A stretch of DNA of 64,000 bases from contig NZ_JAKNQY010000001.1 of NCBI RefSeq assembly GCF_024494355.1, positions 221,027 through 285,026 on the forward strand, given 5' to 3'. This document shows positions 19,228 through 27,333 of the stretch, one piece after another. The notes beneath the pieces are model-generated. The model searched no databases and was not told where the DNA came from. It saw nothing but the letters and a program-made list of their open reading frames with translations. The position numbers and the translations under genes are program-made. This stretch comes from Pseudomonas sp. Q11. Lineage in GTDB: Bacteria > Pseudomonadota > Gammaproteobacteria > Pseudomonadales > Pseudomonadaceae. Numbering within the stretch: the stretch's first letter is position 1; the number at the start of each line of letters is the position of its first letter.

Positions 19228-19647
19228 ATGCTCAAACTGACTGCATTCATGGCCGGTCTGGTGTTCGGCTTCGGTCTGCTCCTGGCGGGCATGGCCAATC
19301 CGAGCAAAGTCTTGGCGTTCCTGGATGTGACTGGTACCTGGGACCCCTCCCTGGCGCTGGTCATGCTCGCCGCGATTGCTGTCGCGATCGGCCCGCTGAC
19401 CTGGGCCCGCCGCAAGGCCCGTTCGGTGCTGGGAAACCCGATGCAATTACCGGTCAAGCGTGAGCTGGACCCTCGCCTGATCGGCGGCAGCCTGCTGTTT
19501 GGCATCGGCTGGGGGATAGCCGGTATCTGTCCGGGGCCCGCCGTGGCGATCCTGCTCACCGGGCATTGGCAAATCATCGTATTCATGGCGGCCATGCTGG
19601 CTGGCATGTTGTTGTTCACGGCGCTGGAGCGTCAACGTGGCCATTAA
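19228..19647 (+). CDS. YeeE/YedE (PmpB-like) sulfur transport protein, second half
   Basis: 139 residues with about four membrane helices. It contains GFGLLLAGMANPSKVLAFLD and GWGIAGICPGPAVA, the second conserved motif set of YeeE/YedE, including its cysteine. The start is two bases after the preceding stop, behind GGGAGG, so the two halves are translationally linked and probably assemble as a heterodimeric channel for thiosulfate or a related sulfur species. Last gene of the sulfide operon. Confidence 0.85.
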   Translation: MLKLTAFMAGLVFGFGLLLAGMANPSKVLAFLDVTGTWDPSLALVMLAAIAVAIGPLTWARRKARSVLGNPMQLPVKRELDPRLIGGSLLFGIGWGIAGICPGPAVAILLTGHWQIIVFMAAMLAGMLLFTALERQRGH

Positions 19648-19731
19648 GCCAGATACGTTTGAGCCAAACCCGCGTCCTGGAGGTTCTCCTTCCCACGTCG
19701 ATCCAGGGTTCACCATCAGACCCGAGCCAGG

Positions 19732-21099
19732 TTAAAGGCGGCCCATCTGCAACGTGGCGCGCAAGCCTCCCTCAGGGCGATTCTCCAACCGGACCTGCCC
19801 GCCAAGCCGATTGGCGATGGTCCGCACGATCGTCAAGCCCAACCCGGCGCCCTGGTCGTTCCCGCGACTGTAGAAGCGTTCGAAAAGCCGGTCCCGTTCG
19901 GCCTCGTCTATGCCTGGCCCCTGATCCTCGACCGCCAGCTCGTAATGATCTCCCTTCCTGGCCAGCCGCACCGTGATCAAGCCATTGGGGGGAGAAAAGT
20001 TGGCCGCATTGGTCATCAGGTTGTTCAAGGCAATATCGATGGACACCGGATCAATCCTCACCGGGCCAATGTCATCACTGACGTCCAGGACCAGCTCCAG
20101 TCCCTTGCTGAGCAACCAGGGGGTCATCTGAACCAGACTTTCACGCACTGTGGCGGGCAGATCGATAACGGCGGGCACAGGCACGCCGGCTTGCGGTTCA
20201 AGACGTGCCATGGTGAGCAATTGATTGACCAGGCGCGTGGTGCGATCCACCCCGACGATCAGGTGTTGCAGGGACTCACGACGATTCTGCTCATTCCCCG
20301 CCTCCATCAGGTTCTGTGCATGAACCCTGAGCACCGCCAGGGGGGTTCGCATTTCATGGGCTGCGTCGGCAATAAAACGCCGTTCACGGCCCATCAACTC
20401 CTGAATCTGCGCCAATACCCGATTGAGTGCCGCTTGCATCGGCTCCAGTTCGCTGGGCAGCGGCACCAACTGCAGAGGCTCCAGTGAGCCCGGATGCCGC
20501 GCGCGCAACTTGGCGGCCATGTCGACCAGAGGCTTGAGCCCCCAGCCGATGGCCAACCAGATCACGGCGGCAAGAATCAGGCTGCCGATCAGATTGGGCA
20601 CAACCGTGTGACGGACAATACGATCGACCAGATCGGCCCGCACATCGTCACGCTCTCCTACCCAGATCTTCAGGCCATATTGCGCGTCGTCCAATACGAA
20701 CGCCCGCCATGTCTGGTCCTTTTGGTCTATCACGTCGCTAAAGCCTGGAGCAGTCGGCGGTGCGCTGAACGTCGGTGCGCTAGAGGTGTGAACCAGCAAC
20801 GCACCGTTTGAATCCCAGACCTGGAAGGCAATTTTGCTTTCATAGGGATGACCATCGACTTTGGGAACCGCCGACGCCAATGCCGAATTGAAAGCCTGAT
20901 ACAACTGCGCATGTTCCTGGGTGGCCATGGGCATGCGCATCACACCCTGCAACAGCCGGGCGTTCTGGGCCAATTGAGCATCGTAGACTTCAGCGATTTC
21001 GTGGTTGCTGTCATGCAGATTGAACACAGTGATGATCAGCAGGCCAACGAACAAAAGCCCCAGGATCAGCGTGAGGGTGCGACGCCGGATCGAAGTCAT
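19732..21099 (-). CDS. QseC/PmrB-type sensor histidine kinase
   Basis: 455 residues: an N-terminal membrane helix (~8-27), a periplasmic 2CSK_N-like domain (~28-160), a second helix (~168-190), a HAMP-like linker, phospho-acceptor FIADAAHEMRTPLAVLRVHA and an ATPase domain (N-box NNLMTNAANFSP; GAGLGLTIVRTIANRLGG). It overlaps the response regulator stop by four bases (ATGA). It is the last gene of the thermostable-hemolysin operon, so its stimulus may be the product or substrate of that pathway, or an envelope signal. Its relatives QseC and PmrB sense catecholamines, iron or cationic peptides; which applies here is not visible. Confidence 0.87.
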   Translation of the reverse strand: MTSIRRRTLTLILGLLFVGLLIITVFNLHDSNHEIAEVYDAQLAQNARLLQGVMRMPMATQEHAQLYQAFNSALASAVPKVDGHPYESKIAFQVWDSNGALLVHTSSAPTFSAPPTAPGFSDVIDQKDQTWRAFVLDDAQYGLKIWVGERDDVRADLVDRIVRHTVVPNLIGSLILAAVIWLAIGWGLKPLVDMAAKLRARHPGSLEPLQLVPLPSELEPMQAALNRVLAQIQELMGRERRFIADAAHEMRTPLAVLRVHAQNLMEAGNEQNRRESLQHLIVGVDRTTRLVNQLLTMARLEPQAGVPVPAVIDLPATVRESLVQMTPWLLSKGLELVLDVSDDIGPVRIDPVSIDIALNNLMTNAANFSPPNGLITVRLARKGDHYELAVEDQGPGIDEAERDRLFERFYSRGNDQGAGLGLTIVRTIANRLGGQVRLENRPEGGLRATLQMGRL

Positions 21100-21758
21100 C
21101 GGCGCTCCTCCACCAGATACCCGACGCCACGAATGGTACGGATCAAGTCGGTGGAAAATTTCTTGCGCAGGTGGTGAATATGCACTTCCAGGGTGTTGCT
21201 CTCGGCCTCCTCGTTCCAGCCGTAAAGCAATTGCATCAGGTGATCGCGCGTCATGACCCGGCCCGGCGGCGACAACAACTCATGGAGCAACTGGTACTCC
21301 TTGGGCGTCAACGCCACCGGGTTGCCCTGATAGCTGACCTGCTGGGTGCCCGGATTGAGGCTGATGCCGGCGTGCTCGATCAGCGCCTGGGCGCGACCGG
21401 CGCTGCGGCGCAACAAGGCCCGCAACCGGGCCTTGAGCTCCGCCAGATCGAAGGGTTTGATCAGGTAGTCGTCGGCCCCGGCATCAAGCCCGGCGATGCG
21501 ATCTTCGGTAGCATCTCGGGCGGTGAGGATCAGCACCGGCAGGTTGGAACCGCTGTCACGCAAGCGACGCAACACCTGCAGGCCGTCCATCCGTGGCAGG
21601 CCCAGGTCAAGCACAGCCAGGTCAAAGGTTTCACTGAGCAGTGCGTGCAAGGCGCTGCTCCCGTCCTTCAACCAGTCAACGGTATAGCCTTCGCGGCTCA
21701 GGGCCTGATGGATGCCCTCGCCCAGGGCCACGTCATCCTCGATCAGTAATAAGCGCAC
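21096..21758 (-). CDS. OmpR/QseB-type response regulator
   Basis: 220 residues: receiver (IEDD, phospho-acceptor in AVLDLGLPRMDG, lysine in LIKPFDLAE) and winged-helix DNA-binding domain (ALTPKEYQLLHELL to VHIHHLRKKF, GVGYLVEE end). The longest frame begins with a GTG at 21764, but GAGGGGA touches that codon. The GTG at 21758 sits seven bases from it and gives the usual MRLLLIEDD start, so I use 21758. It is encoded with its kinase and is likely to bind the PmrA-like repeats at 26074-26090 in front of the operon, an inference from that match. Confidence 0.87.
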   Translation of the reverse strand: MRLLLIEDDVALGEGIHQALSREGYTVDWLKDGSSALHALLSETFDLAVLDLGLPRMDGLQVLRRLRDSGSNLPVLILTARDATEDRIAGLDAGADDYLIKPFDLAELKARLRALLRRSAGRAQALIEHAGISLNPGTQQVSYQGNPVALTPKEYQLLHELLSPPGRVMTRDHLMQLLYGWNEEAESNTLEVHIHHLRKKFSTDLIRTIRGVGYLVEERR

Positions 21759-21769
21759 GCACACTCCCC

Positions 21770-22414
21770 TCAGCCAAGTTTTTTGTTCACATCCACCAGC
21801 AGCGCTTCGATCTCTTTACGGCGTCCGGCATCGGCGGTTTCCCGGCCCGGCCGTGGCGCTGCCTGCAGGGCCTTTTGCAGGGCAATCCGGGCCTCAGCGT
21901 AGCGCTTCTGACGGTAGAGGTGATCGCCCCAGAAGTACAGACTGTCAATGCCGCTCGGGTTCAGTTGCAACGCCTGCTGGAGTAATTGCTCGGCCTTGTC
22001 CGAGTCGCCAAACCCCAGGGGCCAGCCGGGAACCCGGTCATAGAGTGCGCCGAGACTGGTGTAGGCCGAGCCTTGCAAGGCTTTTGGATCCAGAGCCAGG
22101 GCCTGTTCCAGGTCGGCCTTGGCGTCCTTGACCTTGCCCAGCGCACCGAGCCCGCCTGCGGCCCCTGCCCAACTGCTTTTGACAATGCCCGACCAGATCC
22201 AGGCCTCGGCCACTGATTGGCGTTGCTGTTTGAACGCCGAAGCCTGGGCAGCGAGTTTTTCAAAGGCATCGGCACGCTGCCCCTCTGGCAGGTCATATTG
22301 GATATGCGCCCAGCTTTGCTGGATACCCGTGAGACGCTGCTGGTCGGCGTCATCCAAGGCCCAGGCACTTTGAGCCAGGGCGCCGAACAGCAAACAGATC
22401 AGAATTTTTTTCAT
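21770..22414 (-). CDS. exported TPR-repeat protein
   Basis: 214 residues. A signal peptide (KKILICLLFGALAQSAWA, cleavage after Ala ~19) leads into an all-helical protein with two to three tetratricopeptide-like repeats in the C-terminal half (ADLEQALALDP, AEQLLQQALQLNPSGIDSLYFWG, AEARIALQKALQAAP). It is predicted periplasmic. The start overlaps the SDR stop by four bases. TPR proteins usually scaffold partners; in this operon it could present an envelope signal to the QseC-like kinase. That role is speculative. I do not recognise a named family. Confidence 0.75.
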   Translation of the reverse strand: MKKILICLLFGALAQSAWALDDADQQRLTGIQQSWAHIQYDLPEGQRADAFEKLAAQASAFKQQRQSVAEAWIWSGIVKSSWAGAAGGLGALGKVKDAKADLEQALALDPKALQGSAYTSLGALYDRVPGWPLGFGDSDKAEQLLQQALQLNPSGIDSLYFWGDHLYRQKRYAEARIALQKALQAAPRPGRETADAGRRKEIEALLVDVNKKLG

Positions 22415-23219
22415 GGTTTGAGGTGCTCGTTCTCGGGTTTATCGCTTAGACGGCGAACCAGTGGCAGTTGCTTGCGCAGGCCACGATCCACCAGGTTGGG
22501 CAGCAGGCTGTTGAGGCCGACGAAAAAACGTTCGGGCCAGCCCAGATACAGCTCGCGGCGGTCGCCGGTAATGGCGTGTATGACCGCCGACGCCACCGCG
22601 TGCGGGTCATCGACGTTGGCCTTGAGCGCCTGGTTGAGTGCTTGGGCGGCCGGGCTGTTCATCGACGTACGCGTGGCCCGGGGCGCCACATAGAGCACGC
22701 CGACACGGGTGTCCGCCAACTCCCGGCGCAGTGCTTCGGAGAACCCGCGCAGGGCGAACTTGCTGGCGCAGTAACTGGCGTAGCCTGGGTAGCCGATCGA
22801 GCCGTAGGTCGACCCGACATTCACCACCATGGCGCTGTCGGCCTGTTTGAGCAGTGGCAGCAACAGTTTGCTCAGACAGATCGGCGCGCTGATGTTCAGC
22901 GCCAGCATGGCATCGATCTCACTGTCATCGAGTTGTTCGAGCATGGCAAAGTGGTTAACACCGGCGGCATTGATCAGCAGGTTGATGCCGCCCAGGGCCT
23001 CGGCTGAGACCAGCACCTTGCGCCGATCACCTGGCACAGTCAGGTCTGCGCCAACCAGTACAACTGCTGCGGGTAGCGCTCGATCAATGGTTCCAGCGCT
23101 TCGCGATGCCTGGCCACGGCCAGCACCCGAGCGCCACTGGCGCATAGGGCTTGGGCGATGGCCAGGCCAATTCCGCCACTGGCACCGGTCAAGACGATCC
23201 GGGCGTCACACAGGCGCAT
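22411..23219 (-). pseudogene. short-chain dehydrogenase/reductase, broken by a one-base frameshift
   Basis: The N-terminal part (23219 to ~23056) encodes MRLCDARIVLTGASGGIGLA, the TGxxxGIG cofactor motif. The catalytic part (from ~23070 to 22411) is in the next frame and carries INAAGVN, the Ser (VVNVGSTYG) and YxxxK (YASYCASKF). The span of 809 bases is one short of 270 codons. Restoring one G in the TGGTTGG run near 23055 rejoins the frames as LYWVGADLTVP. So it is either a true single-base deletion or a sequencing error. If intact it would be an NAD(P)-dependent reductase of an aldehyde or ketone. Start behind GAGGGG; overlaps neighbours by 14 and 4 bases. Confidence 0.8.
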
Positions 23220-23880
23220 GTTGTTGCCCCTCGTCACGGGGCAGGCCCCGGAACATCTCGGTGTAGAGCGTGTACACCACTTTGGATGCGTGGATCACCG
23301 CCGCCTGGTCGGCAGGGTCGTCCAGCTTGTTCATCAGGCTGCGATAGGTCTGCATGTGCTCGATATCCAGCGAGCCGTGGGAACTGAGGTAGCTGAAAGC
23401 GGTGGGCGGCAGTTCCAGCTGTTCACGAATGGCGTCGGCGGCATGGGTCGCCAGCGCGATACTGGTGCCCTCGAGCACATTGACCATGCCGAACAGCCCC
23501 ACCGGGTTGCCCCGGGCGATCAGGTCATACAGGTAACTGACCATCAGCTCGATAGGCAGCGACGGCTGACCATTGCGTACCGCATCCTTGTCGCCCCCAC
23601 ACACGGCGATGTCATCCAGCACCCATTGCTCGTGACCGTATTCCTCGTCGATGTACTCGCACACGGCCTTGCGCAGCCATTCCAGGTGCGCTGGCAGGCG
23701 TGCACCGCAAGCCATCATCAACGGCACGGTGTGGCGCACATGGTAGTAGGCCTGGATCAGAAACTCCCGATAACTGGCCAGGCTGACCTGGCCATCGAGA
23801 GCGTCACGGATGACCGGCAGGTTAAACAGCGTCTGGCGTTGCTGATGGGTGGCTTCTTGCAAAGTGTCGAAAAAACTCAT
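23206..23880 (-). CDS. heme-oxygenase-like diiron oxidase (TenA-like fold)
   Basis: 224 residues, all helical. The metal-binding pattern of HDO enzymes (UndA, BesC and SznF type) is visible: YYHVRH (residues 45-50), E80-x-x-H83 in EEYGHE, Glu137 in NVLEGTS, and H168-x3-D172-x2-H175 in SSHGSLDIEH. The TenA thiaminase cysteine pattern is not evident, so an O2-activating diiron oxidase is the better call than a thiamine enzyme. Substrate unknown; UndA decarboxylates fatty acids and BesC cleaves amino acids. Start and stop overlap the ligase (4 bases) and SDR (14 bases), so it belongs to one coupled operon. Confidence 0.8.
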   Translation of the reverse strand: MSFFDTLQEATHQQRQTLFNLPVIRDALDGQVSLASYREFLIQAYYHVRHTVPLMMACGARLPAHLEWLRKAVCEYIDEEYGHEQWVLDDIAVCGGDKDAVRNGQPSLPIELMVSYLYDLIARGNPVGLFGMVNVLEGTSIALATHAADAIREQLELPPTAFSYLSSHGSLDIEHMQTYRSLMNKLDDPADQAAVIHASKVVYTLYTEMFRGLPRDEGQQHAPV

Positions 23881-25358
23881 GACGGATATTCCTCAGACAG
23901 AACGGATTCGGTGAACAACCCGCGGTAATGCTCGACAATCGCTTCGCGGCGCGGGCGGCCGTTGGCGGTGAGCATGCCGTTGGCTGCGGTGAAGGGGTGC
24001 GCCAGTCGCGTCCAGTGATGGACCCGAGCGTAATCGGGCAGCGTCTCGTTGGCCTTGCTCACCGCCAGCTCCAACGCTTGATCAGAGCAGTCAGCGCAGG
24101 TGGGCCACAGCAATGCATGGTTGTGCGGCAACGCTTCGCCATAAACGAAGGCCTGGGCGATGGTGCCGCCCTGGGTGAGTTCGGCTTCGACCCATTCGGG
24201 ATTCACGTTGCGACCGAAGCTGGTGACGAATTGGTGCTTCTTGCGGCCGCGCAGGTACAGGAACCCGTCAGCGTCGAATTCCCCCAAGTCGCCGCTGGGC
24301 CACCATTCGCTGGTAGGCAGGGGCTCCCCCAGATATCCGAGCAAGGTCGAGCCCTTGATCATGACTTCGCCGTCTTCGGCCAGACGAACCTGCACATGGG
24401 GCAACGGCTGACCGACACTGCCGGCGCGGTTGGCCTCCGGTCGGTTGAGACACACCACCGACGCGCATTCCGACAGCCCGTAGCCTTCAAATACCGGCAC
24501 GCCAGCACGCTGGGCTCGCTGCAAAAGATCATGGGATACCCGCGCACCGCCCACCGCGGCGAACCGCAAAGCGTGCGGGTAGAACGCTTTCTGCTCGGCG
24601 GCCGTGACCAGCATCAGCAATAGTTGAGGAACCAGAATCAGACTCTGCGCCCGGCGCTCGGTCAGGCACGCCAACAGGCGCGCCGGGTCGGCGCCACTGG
24701 CGCCCTGAATGCCGAGGGTCTTCGGGCCAGGCAGGCTGAGCATCGCACCGGCATACAGCGCCGCGTAGCAACCGAGGTTCTCCAGAAGGACCGCCAGGGG
24801 CAGCAGCGCCAGATGATGCCTTGCGTTGACCGGCCGGCTGGCCTGCTCCAGCTCACGGGCGACCCGCAGCAGACTGTCGGCACTCAGGCAGACACCTTTT
24901 GGCGTGCCGGTGGTGCCAGAGGTAAACGTCAGCTTGGCGGTGCCCGCTGGCAAGCGGCTCGGTCCGGCGAAATCTTTCTGCCAGAACTCGCCGCTGTAGC
25001 GGTAACCGGCGGCCTGGAGTTCGGCTGCCAGTTCCGGCTCGGCAATCACCCGCTGAGCCTGGCTCTGCTCAAGACAATGCAAGCGTTGAGCCGGACTGAA
25101 AAAACCCGGCAGGATCACGCAGCTCAAACCTTCAAACAAAGCAGCCAGGTCCCAAAGCATGGCTTCGACACCGTTATCCAGCGCCAGGGCAACAACCTTT
25201 ATCTGTTCATCGCGCAGGCGTTGCTGGCGGTACACCACTTCGGAATAAAGCGTGGCGTAGTCCAGCCGTAAGTTATCGCCCCACAGCGCCACGGCGTAAC
25301 CCTTGCGTTGGGCATGCTCACGCAGGGTGAGTTTGAAGCGCTCCACTTCAGGCAACAT
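23877..25358 (-). CDS. acyl-adenylating enzyme of the ANL superfamily (fatty acyl-CoA ligase-like)
   Basis: 493 residues. It has the AMP-binding P-loop FTSGTTGTPKG (~150), the A5-like segment FEGYGLSECASVVCLNRPE, the A7/A8 region GDLGEFDADGFLYLRGRKKH and a short C-terminal lid. The lid position that is normally a catalytic lysine (xxxGKxxR) reads TANGRPRRE, i.e. Arg468. It resembles the long-chain acyl-CoA ligase branch and would activate a carboxylic acid as acyl-AMP or CoA ester. The ATG at 25358 follows GGGAGG; it overlaps the hemolysin-family stop by 11 bases. No carrier protein gene is nearby. Confidence 0.8.
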   Translation of the reverse strand: MLPEVERFKLTLREHAQRKGYAVALWGDNLRLDYATLYSEVVYRQQRLRDEQIKVVALALDNGVEAMLWDLAALFEGLSCVILPGFFSPAQRLHCLEQSQAQRVIAEPELAAELQAAGYRYSGEFWQKDFAGPSRLPAGTAKLTFTSGTTGTPKGVCLSADSLLRVARELEQASRPVNARHHLALLPLAVLLENLGCYAALYAGAMLSLPGPKTLGIQGASGADPARLLACLTERRAQSLILVPQLLLMLVTAAEQKAFYPHALRFAAVGGARVSHDLLQRAQRAGVPVFEGYGLSECASVVCLNRPEANRAGSVGQPLPHVQVRLAEDGEVMIKGSTLLGYLGEPLPTSEWWPSGDLGEFDADGFLYLRGRKKHQFVTSFGRNVNPEWVEAELTQGGTIAQAFVYGEALPHNHALLWPTCADCSDQALELAVSKANETLPDYARVHHWTRLAHPFTAANGMLTANGRPRREAIVEHYRGLFTESVLSEEYPS

Positions 25359-26025
25359 GGCACGCCTCCCCATAGGTCTGTGAAAAACCCAGGCGGTCGA
25401 ACAGACCGGCATCGCGCAGATGAACGAAGCCGGCGCGGATGTTGCCGACATGAACCCATGGCTGACTCTCGTAGTAACGGCCCCAAAGGTGACGGTCTTC
25501 CCCCAGGCGCTGCGGATCAGCCGGGCATAGCGTCACAGGCTTGAGGCCAAGGCGATGGAAACTGTTGACCAGGCCGCTATTGCCGGTGAACGCCACCCAT
25601 TCCAGCCCGCCCATCGCCAACAGATAGGTGATCGCGATAATGCTCAGGCGAGCGCTGCCGGTGTCGCTGGCGGCCAGATTGCCGACTTCGACGATCCCGG
25701 CGCGTTCCACTGCGCAGTCTGCGTCGGCCTTGATCAAAGGCTCGATGGGATCGTCCAGGTAACGTTCGAGAAACAGCGCCCCCTGCGCGGCCAGACGCAC
25801 CCCAGCCACGGCGCAAAGCCTGCCCCCGGCATCATCGAGCCCGAACAGTTCAGGCATGAAGTGACGAATCTCGGCGCCGTGGGCCTGGCGAAAACGCTGG
25901 TGGATGAAGGCTTCGAACTCATCCCGACGGGGCTCTCCCGGCAGAGCCCGATGCAAGTGGCGAACCGGCTGACCGGCAGTGCCGAACGCCAGCGGTAGAT
26001 GGATGTTCCAGTCAGAATCGGGCAT
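25348..26025 (-). CDS. thermostable hemolysin family protein (GNAT/LuxI-like acyltransferase fold)
   Basis: 225 residues of the T_hemolysin family (named after delta-VPH of Vibrio). Recognisable segments are FIHQRFRQAHGA, FMPELFGLDD, AVAGVRLA, LFLERYLDDPIE, VEVGNLAA and VAFTGNSGLVNSFHRLGL. The arrangement of a charged N-terminal helix, a strand pair, an E-R-Y-L-D acidic motif and a V-x-V-G-N-L strand resembles acyl-homoserine-lactone synthases and N-acyl amino acid synthases. No signal peptide or pore-like helix is visible, so a cytoplasmic acyltransferase is more likely than a toxin. First gene of the operon; acyl donor probably supplied by the adjacent ligase (inference). Confidence 0.75.
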   Translation of the reverse strand: MPDSDWNIHLPLAFGTAGQPVRHLHRALPGEPRRDEFEAFIHQRFRQAHGAEIRHFMPELFGLDDAGGRLCAVAGVRLAAQGALFLERYLDDPIEPLIKADADCAVERAGIVEVGNLAASDTGSARLSIIAITYLLAMGGLEWVAFTGNSGLVNSFHRLGLKPVTLCPADPQRLGEDRHLWGRYYESQPWVHVGNIRAGFVHLRDAGLFDRLGFSQTYGEACHVA

Positions 26026-26059
26026 GGGTCAACGTTCTCCCTTGGGTATTGGGAGAAAG

Positions 26060-26090
26060 TATCTAGGCCGTTTCTTAACGAAGTCTGAAG
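26060..26090 (-). promoter_or_regulatory. promoter of the hemolysin-family operon with PmrA-like repeats
   Basis: On the minus strand CTTCAG-N5-GTTAAG (26090 to 26074) is a near match to the PmrA/QseB-type box YTTAAK-N5-YTTAAK. A further TTTAAC lies about one helical turn upstream. TAGATA (26065-26060), eight bases after the box, can serve as a -10, with the ATG 35 bases further on. A response regulator of this type is encoded in the operon, so autoregulation is likely. Confidence 0.5.
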
Positions 26091-26094
26091 GTGG

Positions 26095-27324
26095 TTAAAG
26101 ATCGACTGCCGGATTGGCGTGACGAGGCAATCCAATGGAAATCAAAGCGGCGAGCAGCACGAATGCGCTGGATATCCATAAGCACGCCTGCAGCCCGTAC
26201 ACTTGATAAACCCAGCCAGAAAGCACCGTTCCGATCAGCCGCCCCATGGCGTTGGACATGTAGTAAAAACCCACGTCCAGCGACACGCCGTCTTCCTTGG
26301 CGTAAGACACGATCAAGTAGCTGTGCAACGAAGAGTTCACCGCGAACAGCGCACCAAAGACCATGAGCCCACCCAGCAGCACCGTCTGGGGTGCCAACCC
26401 GCTGTCGAGCCCTAGCGCAATGGCCGCGGGCAGGCCTGCCAATGCTATTGCCCACAGAAACGCCGCACGACCATCCGGCACGTGCCCACGTTTCTTGCCA
26501 GTAATGTTGGGCGCCAAAGACTGCACGATGCCGTAGCCGATCACCCAGGCCGCGAGGAAACCGCCGACCTTCCAGAAGTCCCAGCCGAAAACGCTGCTCA
26601 GGTAAACCGGCAGGGCCACCACGAACCAGACGTCGCGGGCACCGAACAGGAACATGCGTGCCGCCGACAGAATGTTGATCGCCCGGCTCTTGGACAGGAT
26701 GTCACGGAACCTGGGTTTGGCTTTCGCTTTACCCAGATCCTTTTTCAACAGGATCAGGCTGGCGATCCAGATCAACCCCAGTGCGCCGGCCATCGCCAGC
26801 AGCGCACCTTTGAAACCGATGAGGGCCAGCAAGGCGCCCCCCAGGAAGAAACCAACGCCCTTGAGGGCATTCTTGGAGCCGGTGAGAATCGCCACCCATT
26901 TGTACAGTTGCCCCTGTTGACCATCGGGAACCAGCAGCTTGATCGAGCTTTTCGCGCTCATCTTGTTCAGGTCTTTGGCGATCCCGGACAGCGCCTGAGC
27001 GCCCATCACCCAAGGGATGGTCAACCAGGCCAAGGGAACTGTGAGCATCAACAGCGCCACGACCTGCATCCCCAGGCCGATATTCATGGTTCGGTTCAGA
27101 CCTAGCCGGGCACCGAGGTAGCCGCCCACCAGGTTGGTGATCACGCCAAAGATTTCGTAGAACAAAAACAACGCGGCGATTTGCAGCGGGCTGTAGCCCA
27201 AGGCATGAAAATGCAGCACCACCAACATCCGCAAGGCGCCATCGGTGAGGGTGAAGGCCCAGTAATTGCCGGTGACGAGCAGGTACTGCCGCACTGGCGG
27301 AGCGAGGGCTGACAACGCTTTCAT
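26095..27324 (-). CDS. arsJ: ArsJ organoarsenical efflux permease (MFS)
   Basis: 409 residues with about 11-12 membrane helices, major facilitator superfamily. The N-terminus (NYWAFTLTDGALRMLVVLHF) and the segment LSGIAKDLNKMSAKSSIK are characteristic of ArsJ. It exports 1-arseno-3-phosphoglycerate, made when the partner GAPDH uses arsenate instead of phosphate, giving arsenate resistance. GAGGAG precedes the start, and the GAPDH stop is nine bases upstream. Last gene of the leftward arsenic operon. Confidence 0.9.
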   Translation of the reverse strand: MKALSALAPPVRQYLLVTGNYWAFTLTDGALRMLVVLHFHALGYSPLQIAALFLFYEIFGVITNLVGGYLGARLGLNRTMNIGLGMQVVALLMLTVPLAWLTIPWVMGAQALSGIAKDLNKMSAKSSIKLLVPDGQQGQLYKWVAILTGSKNALKGVGFFLGGALLALIGFKGALLAMAGALGLIWIASLILLKKDLGKAKAKPRFRDILSKSRAINILSAARMFLFGARDVWFVVALPVYLSSVFGWDFWKVGGFLAAWVIGYGIVQSLAPNITGKKRGHVPDGRAAFLWAIALAGLPAAIALGLDSGLAPQTVLLGGLMVFGALFAVNSSLHSYLIVSYAKEDGVSLDVGFYYMSNAMGRLIGTVLSGWVYQVYGLQACLWISSAFVLLAALISIGLPRHANPAVDL

Positions 27325-27333
27325 GACCGCTCC

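Noticed and set aside
25348..26025. Reading the thermostable-hemolysin-family protein as a toxin
   Set aside because: No signal peptide, amphipathic pore helix or secretion gene; the operon context is enzymatic.
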